IMG/VR virus record: IMGVR_UViG_3300009506_000064
Span: 1 to 44,041 of that record
Length of the DNA stretch: 44,041 bases
From: a virus
Direction: 5' to 3' (one strand)
Of the stretch, positions 40,461 through 44,041 are shown one piece after another; within the stretch, counting starts at the first letter, position 1; each line of letters begins with the position of its first letter. The notes under the pieces were generated by a model, which was given only the letters and a program-made list of their open reading frames with translations, was not told where the DNA came from and did no database searches. The position numbers and the translations under genes are program-made.

Positions 40461-41200
40461 ATACGTTTCCAGAGCGATTCTAGAGCCGGAGAGACGGTAA
40501 AATTTTCAATTCGGTTTCGTAGAACAGGTAGCTCTTTTAATAAGTTTAATTCAATTAATTTTCCAGGATGATAGGAAGCTTTAGATTTTCTTATAATTCG
40601 TTTTGTGGCTTCGTCTTCTTTTGGTGAACGAATAGCGTTATGCATATGCCAGCAGGTGATTTCAAACCATTTTTCTGATTGTTCATTTTGTTTATATCCA
40701 GATTCTTCTCCAGGATGGGTTCCTTTCCAGTAAGCATCTCTTGTATATAGCCTATGATGGCTTCTATGTTTGTCGTATTGTTTAGTTAAAGTCTCATTTA
40801 CTTCTACTCGTTTAAACACTCCAAATTTAAATCTAGAATCTGCGTTATGAGCAATCCATAATTCAGATGCTGCTCTTGGTATAACGGCAAGATCTTTAGG
40901 GGTATATAATTCATCTCCATCTAGAATCATATAGATATCTCGTCTGCCTTCTGGAATCATGCTATTCCTAAATGTGCCTTGTACTTCGGGTTCTAGATGC
41001 GGGAATTTTCGTACAACTATATCTGATTGGTTTTTGTTTCTTTCTACGAACCAATCTATGATGTTGCGAGTATTATCTGTAGATCCTATATCATATATGA
41101 CATAGGAATCAAAAACTCCTTCACATTGTTTAAGAACATACGGTAGCCAGTATTCTTCATTTTTAACTAGTACCATTATGCTAGGCATTAATCCTCCCAT
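40457..41200 (-). CDS. glycosyltransferase family 2 protein
   Basis: 247 residues with SIMVLVKNEEYWLPYVLKQC (N-terminal GT-A nucleotide-binding segment), YVIYDIGSTDNTRNII (the D-GSTDxT motif of GT2) and YMILDGDELYTPKDL (DxD metal site within DGDE). It would transfer a sugar from an NDP-sugar; acceptor unknown. The start may be ATG 41200 or ATG 41188; GGGAGGA lies between them and supports the second at rather short spacing. It overlaps the 94-residue gene upstream. Last gene of the minus-strand block at the right. Confidence 0.82.
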   Translation of the reverse strand: MGGLMPSIMVLVKNEEYWLPYVLKQCEGVFDSYVIYDIGSTDNTRNIIDWFVERNKNQSDIVVRKFPHLEPEVQGTFRNSMIPEGRRDIYMILDGDELYTPKDLAVIPRAASELWIAHNADSRFKFGVFKRVEVNETLTKQYDKHRSHHRLYTRDAYWKGTHPGEESGYKQNEQSEKWFEITCWHMHNAIRSPKEDEATKRIIRKSKASYHPGKLIELNLLKELPVLRNRIENFTVSPALESLWKRI

Positions 41201-41472
41201 GCTAGATCCTCTTTAGAATTAAAACAAACGTTGAAATTTACTTTCTTTTTTCTTTTCTTTTTAGCGTCTTCCCATCCTAAGTTATACATTGTTGCGCGAT
41301 CATTTTCTACATGACGTTCTAACTCTTCCCAGAGACGATAATAAATTAATTTAAGCCATTTGCTTGCGTTTGTTTCTTCATTTAATGTGAACCAAAAAGG
41401 TTCTTCTTTATAATTAACTCTAACTCCTATATGTAATCCATTCTTGTTTTGTCTAAATTCTATTTCTAACAT
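41188..41472 (-). CDS. hypothetical protein, 94 residues
   Basis: A charged protein with beta strands at the start (LEIEFRQNKNGLHIGVRVNY) and a helical, Lys-rich second half (AKKKRKKKVNFNVCFNSKED). GGGAGAT precedes the ATG. It sits between two glycosyltransferase genes and overlaps the downstream one. No domain recognised. Confidence 0.62.
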   Translation of the reverse strand: MLEIEFRQNKNGLHIGVRVNYKEEPFWFTLNEETNASKWLKLIYYRLWEELERHVENDRATMYNLGWEDAKKKRKKKVNFNVCFNSKEDLAWED

Positions 41473-41483
41473 TTTAAATCTCC

Positions 41484-42374
41484 CTATTTATTTACTACTT
41501 CTAAAATTTGTTCAAGTCTATTTTTAACTAGATGTTTTTCTTTAACTAATCTATATGCATTATCCGCTATATTTGCCGCTTCGTCGGGATGATCAAATAC
41601 CCATTTCATTGCTTCTTCTAATCCTCTATAGCTGTATGCCTCATAAGGTATATAGTGAGTATAGGCTTCAAACAATTTATCCATGCCACTTCTAGGGTCA
41701 GAGTCAGTAATTAATGGGCGATGCATTAACATAGATTCCATTACTCGTAAATTAGGACCGTCATGTTTTTGTCCGTGATTGAATAGATGTTCACATTCAT
41801 TCATAGCTTCTGCGGTAGCAGGCCATCTATGTTTACTTCCAATAGCAATTTGTCGTGCAGTAGCGGTATAACCCATTTTAGATGCTATTTTAATCATAGG
41901 TTCGGCTCTTGATAAACCTCCTTTAGATCCAAAGAAGCCAAAATCATATATAGGTACTACTGGCGTATATTTTGTTGCATCAAACCATTTATCATCTGTG
42001 AAATTTGGACACCAATGCGCGCTAGTATGGTCTGTAAATAAATCTCGTTTATCCCAAACGGCAAAAAATATATGATCGTAGTTTTTTGCCATACGCCTAT
42101 GGATATCTGGGTAACCATGAGAATCTATGAACATTACAGCGCTAGGAATAGGAATTTTTCCTAGTTCTCCTTGCCATACTAGTTTACCATTTTCATCTCT
42201 ACCACAATCTATATCTATTAATAGATCTATATCATTATATTCGCAATAAGGATTTTTTGGTAGATCAACTACTTTATGCCCCATTTCTCTGAGAACGCGG
42301 ATCATAGAAGATGAATATGTTTCTACTGGTTTATTTTTGTAATAAATCCAGCGTCTAGTTACCATTATTTTCAT
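41484..42374 (-). CDS. CgeB-like glycosyltransferase (GT-B, Glycos_transf_1_2 type)
   Basis: 296 residues. DLLIDIDCGRDENGKL and an AVMFIDSHGYPDIHRRMAKN stretch match the N-terminal region of CgeB/DUF3880-type proteins. The C-terminal PNLRVMESMLMHRPLITDSD, then GLEEAMKWVFDHPDEAANIA and a terminal RLVKEKHLVKNRL helix, is the family's donor-binding end. GAGGT precedes ATG 42374, which lies 20 bases inside the deformylase gene. It would add a sugar to a phage or host surface molecule; substrates unknown. With the GT2 gene it forms a two-enzyme glycosylation set. Confidence 0.75.
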   Translation of the reverse strand: MKIMVTRRWIYYKNKPVETYSSSMIRVLREMGHKVVDLPKNPYCEYNDIDLLIDIDCGRDENGKLVWQGELGKIPIPSAVMFIDSHGYPDIHRRMAKNYDHIFFAVWDKRDLFTDHTSAHWCPNFTDDKWFDATKYTPVVPIYDFGFFGSKGGLSRAEPMIKIASKMGYTATARQIAIGSKHRWPATAEAMNECEHLFNHGQKHDGPNLRVMESMLMHRPLITDSDPRSGMDKLFEAYTHYIPYEAYSYRGLEEAMKWVFDHPDEAANIADNAYRLVKEKHLVKNRLEQILEVVNK

Positions 42375-43062
42375 TTTCTACCTCATTGTTTATTGGTGCT
42401 CGTAGCCCCTGCTCGAATGCTTGCGCTCGTTTTAAATTATATGCTTTTGTTTTATGCGCGTGTTTAAGAGCGTTGATAGCTCGTTTGTATCCTTTTTTGT
42501 ATTGCCGTCTAATCTTTTTAGCTTTACGAAATGCTATGTCTTGTCTTAACTTAGATAGATGATCATAAAAACAATATCCATTTAAATGGTCTATTTCATG
42601 TTGAATTATTATGGCTTCATGACCTTCAAACCACTCATGATGTACTTTTCCTTTAAGATCTATCCATTCTAATTCTAATTTATCTATTCTTTGGATTTGA
42701 CTTTTGAAGTTATATGGAAAGGATAAACACCCTTCTCCGGGTGGAGCTAGCATTTGTGCTCCATCTCCAATTTCAGTTACTTGAGGATTTAAGAAAATTC
42801 TAGGCTTTCTTTTTCCATTTAGATGCCAATTAGAATCCATTACAAAGATCCTAAAAGGAATTCCTACCTGCTGAGCAGCTAGACCAACTCCGTAATGCTT
42901 GTACATGGCTCTAATCATTGCTCCAGCAGTTTCTCTAACAACAGGAGCCGATATGTTGGTTTCGGGAAAAGGATCTACCGGATACTTCAATGATTCATCA
43001 GGCCAGATAACCAGTTGAAGTTCAGGTTTAGAGCACGACGGTAGCGGCTTTAGATTCATCAT
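42355..43062 (-). CDS. def: peptide deformylase
   Basis: 235 residues from the ATG pair at 43062, which GGAGA precedes at a good distance; an in-frame ATG at 43116 lacks such a site and lies further inside the upstream gene. All three family motifs are present: GVGLAAQQVG (58-67), EGCLSFP (110-116, metal ligand C112) and HEIDH (155-159, H155/H159 ligands, E156 catalytic). It removes the formyl group from nascent N-termini. The last ~65 residues are a Lys/Arg-rich tail absent from host enzymes, which could contact the ribosome. Phage deformylases are known from several marine and other phages. Confidence 0.9.
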   Translation of the reverse strand: MMNLKPLPSCSKPELQLVIWPDESLKYPVDPFPETNISAPVVRETAGAMIRAMYKHYGVGLAAQQVGIPFRIFVMDSNWHLNGKRKPRIFLNPQVTEIGDGAQMLAPPGEGCLSFPYNFKSQIQRIDKLELEWIDLKGKVHHEWFEGHEAIIIQHEIDHLNGYCFYDHLSKLRQDIAFRKAKKIRRQYKKGYKRAINALKHAHKTKAYNLKRAQAFEQGLRAPINNEVENENNGN

Positions 43063-43219
43063 AATCAAATTCTCCAAGAGGTATTGTATTAAGTTTTGTA
43101 TTACAACATTTTTCACACTTTGATTTTATTGCGTTATATTCAATTGATATTAGATAAAAAGGAAGAATACATTTTGTGCAAATAGCATCCCAAGGAACAG
43201 GTTGTTTAAAATTATACAT
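43028..43219 (-). CDS. small zinc-ribbon protein, 63 residues
   Basis: Contains AICTKCILPFYLI and KSKCEKCCNTKLN: two CxxC knuckles about 20 residues apart, so a zinc ribbon. Its last 35 bases overlap the deformylase start and contain that gene's ribosome site, indicating coupling. Ribosome site for this gene is weak. Function unknown. Confidence 0.6.
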   Translation of the reverse strand: MYNFKQPVPWDAICTKCILPFYLISIEYNAIKSKCEKCCNTKLNTIPLGEFDYDESKAATVVL

Positions 43220-43224
43220 ATATA

Positions 43225-43791
43225 TTATTCTTCGTCTTCAAATGTATTAAGAAGAGCAAATTCTTTATAGTATTCTTTAGCGGCTTCATTATAAGCTTCT
43301 GCCGCCTCACGTTCAGTATAATATGTTCCTAATTTAATTTGTTTTTTTTGGTATGTAATGGTTGCACGCCAGCGTTTTTTGCGGCCGTCTTTTATTCTAG
43401 TGACTCCTTTATATCTAGAAGTAGGAGAACCAGAACCTCCTTGAGTTCTACGTTTTCTTTTATTAGCTTCGTTATCTGCTTTTGTAGCTAAGCGTAAATT
43501 TTCTCGGCGGTTATCTAATTTATCTCCGTTGATATGATCAACTAAAAATCCTTTTGGAACGGGGTGCCCGCTCATTTTTTCCCATACTTCATTATGTAAA
43601 TAGTAGTCTCCGCGTGTATTACCTACTTGCCAAGATCTATAGGCATAATAATGAGGAAAGTCAGGAGAACCAGCAGATTTAGCACTCCAATTATTGATTA
43701 ATAAATCTCGGTCAATTTCATCAATCCAGGCAACTAAACCAGAACTACCGAGTTCAACTTCAATAATGTTATCGTTATATTCATCGGTCAT
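43225..43791 (-). CDS. HNH homing endonuclease with AP2 DNA-binding domain
   Basis: 188 residues. YYLHNEVWEKMSGHPVPKGF then VDHINGDKLDNRRENLRLAT (84-103) is the HNH_3 core: H66, D85-H86 and the N93/N98 positions. Residues about 126-180 (SRYKGVTRIKDGRKKRWRAT, IKLGTYYTEREAAEAYNEAA) form a complete AP2/ERF domain. Such free-standing genes spread by cutting related genomes that lack them. No intron or intein is visible around it. It starts two bases inside reach of the partial gene upstream, whose stop is at 43793-43795. Confidence 0.88.
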   Translation of the reverse strand: MTDEYNDNIIEVELGSSGLVAWIDEIDRDLLINNWSAKSAGSPDFPHYYAYRSWQVGNTRGDYYLHNEVWEKMSGHPVPKGFLVDHINGDKLDNRRENLRLATKADNEANKRKRRTQGGSGSPTSRYKGVTRIKDGRKKRWRATITYQKKQIKLGTYYTEREAAEAYNEAAKEYYKEFALLNTFEDEE

Positions 43792-43792
43792 G

Positions 43793-44041
43793 TTATTCTA
43801 ACACCAAATCATGATAAGTATATTCATGACGTTGAAGTTCTTTTAGAACTTGTTTATTTCTACGTAATTGATCAGACACGTCTGTTCCCCATCTACCTCC
43901 CTCAGTGTCGCCAATTTGAATGATCTTATCTCGGGCTTCTTTGATATCAACCCATCGTAAAGGATGATTTATTAAACCGGCTCGCGCTACTCGATTGCTC
44001 CATTCTCCATGAGCATACCCAGCGCCTCTAAATAGAGGATT
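43793..44041 (-). CDS. partial hypothetical protein (5' end outside window)
   Basis: The frame is open from the window end to TAA at 43793-43795, giving the last 82 residues. They include NPLFRGAGYAHGEWSNRVAR, IKEARDKIIQIGDTEGGRWG and a helical end (SDQLRKNKQVLKELQRHEY). Hydrophilic, no motif that I recognise. It ends one base before the HNH gene's ATG, so it belongs to the same operon. Confidence 0.6.
   Translation of the reverse strand, partial: NPLFRGAGYAHGEWSNRVARAGLINHPLRWVDIKEARDKIIQIGDTEGGRWGTDVSDQLRRNKQVLKELQRHEYTYHDLVLE

Noticed and set aside
1-44041. tRNA genes
   Set aside because: Gene-free gaps are short and none contains a recognisable T-loop GGTTCRA with matching acceptor stem; absence was judged by eye only.

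Overview
The window is a stretch of a tailed double-stranded DNA phage genome (Caudoviricetes) with a podovirus-type virion plan, probably infecting a Gram-negative bacterium. The evidence is a recognisable large terminase, portal, scaffold and HK97-fold major capsid protein. These are followed by a short-tail and internal-virion-protein set whose order and sizes recall the T7 gp11-gp12-gp13-gp14-gp15-gp16 series. No long tape-measure or sheath gene is present. A lipobox protein, proteins with Shine-Dalgarno sites and an AT-rich base composition are the remaining host hints; the sequence does not fix the host taxon. No DNA polymerase, RNA polymerase, primase or repressor is in the window, so the replication/early region lies outside it. 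Both window ends cut through genes.

Layout. (1) 1-3404, plus strand: end of a sugar/surface-modification block with two methyltransferase-type proteins, a CDP-paratose/tyvelose-epimerase-like SDR protein and a glycosyltransferase-like protein. (2) 3397-10374, minus strand: in transcription order a tyrosine recombinase, a Cys-rich protein, an M15-type peptidase, a small membrane protein (holin candidate), a short protein, a large terminase with a TerS-like N-terminal extension, two sulfotransferase-like proteins and a NodB-type deacetylase. (3) 10486-40460, plus strand: a repeat-containing tail protein and accessory tail proteins, portal, a run of very small genes, lipoprotein, scaffold, capsid, small structural genes, a 125-residue strongly expressed virion-protein candidate, tail/neck genes and the ejection proteins. 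(4) 40457-44041, minus strand: a second surface/translation block with a GT2 glycosyltransferase, a CgeB-like glycosyltransferase, a peptide deformylase, a zinc-ribbon protein and an HNH-AP2 endonuclease.

Regulation. Seven near-identical copies of a motif with core ACGGTATTATTTA, ending in TAG plus a purine run, sit only in intergenic gaps. Each points at a downstream gene, two on the minus strand and five on the plus strand. They look like phage-specific promoters. Three strong hairpin terminators end the lipoprotein, capsid and 125-residue-protein units. Scaffold-capsid and the 125-residue gene thus form promoter-terminator cassettes with structured leaders, and they use visibly more C/G-rich codons than the rest of the window, as expected for the most abundant virion proteins.

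The most unusual points are the shared promoter-like motif whose end also supplies the ribosome binding site, the TerS-TerL-like fusion, the sulfotransferase/deacetylase genes in the packaging-lysis operon, a recombinase under the same motif as virion genes, and nested RNA structure around the start codon of the 125-residue protein.
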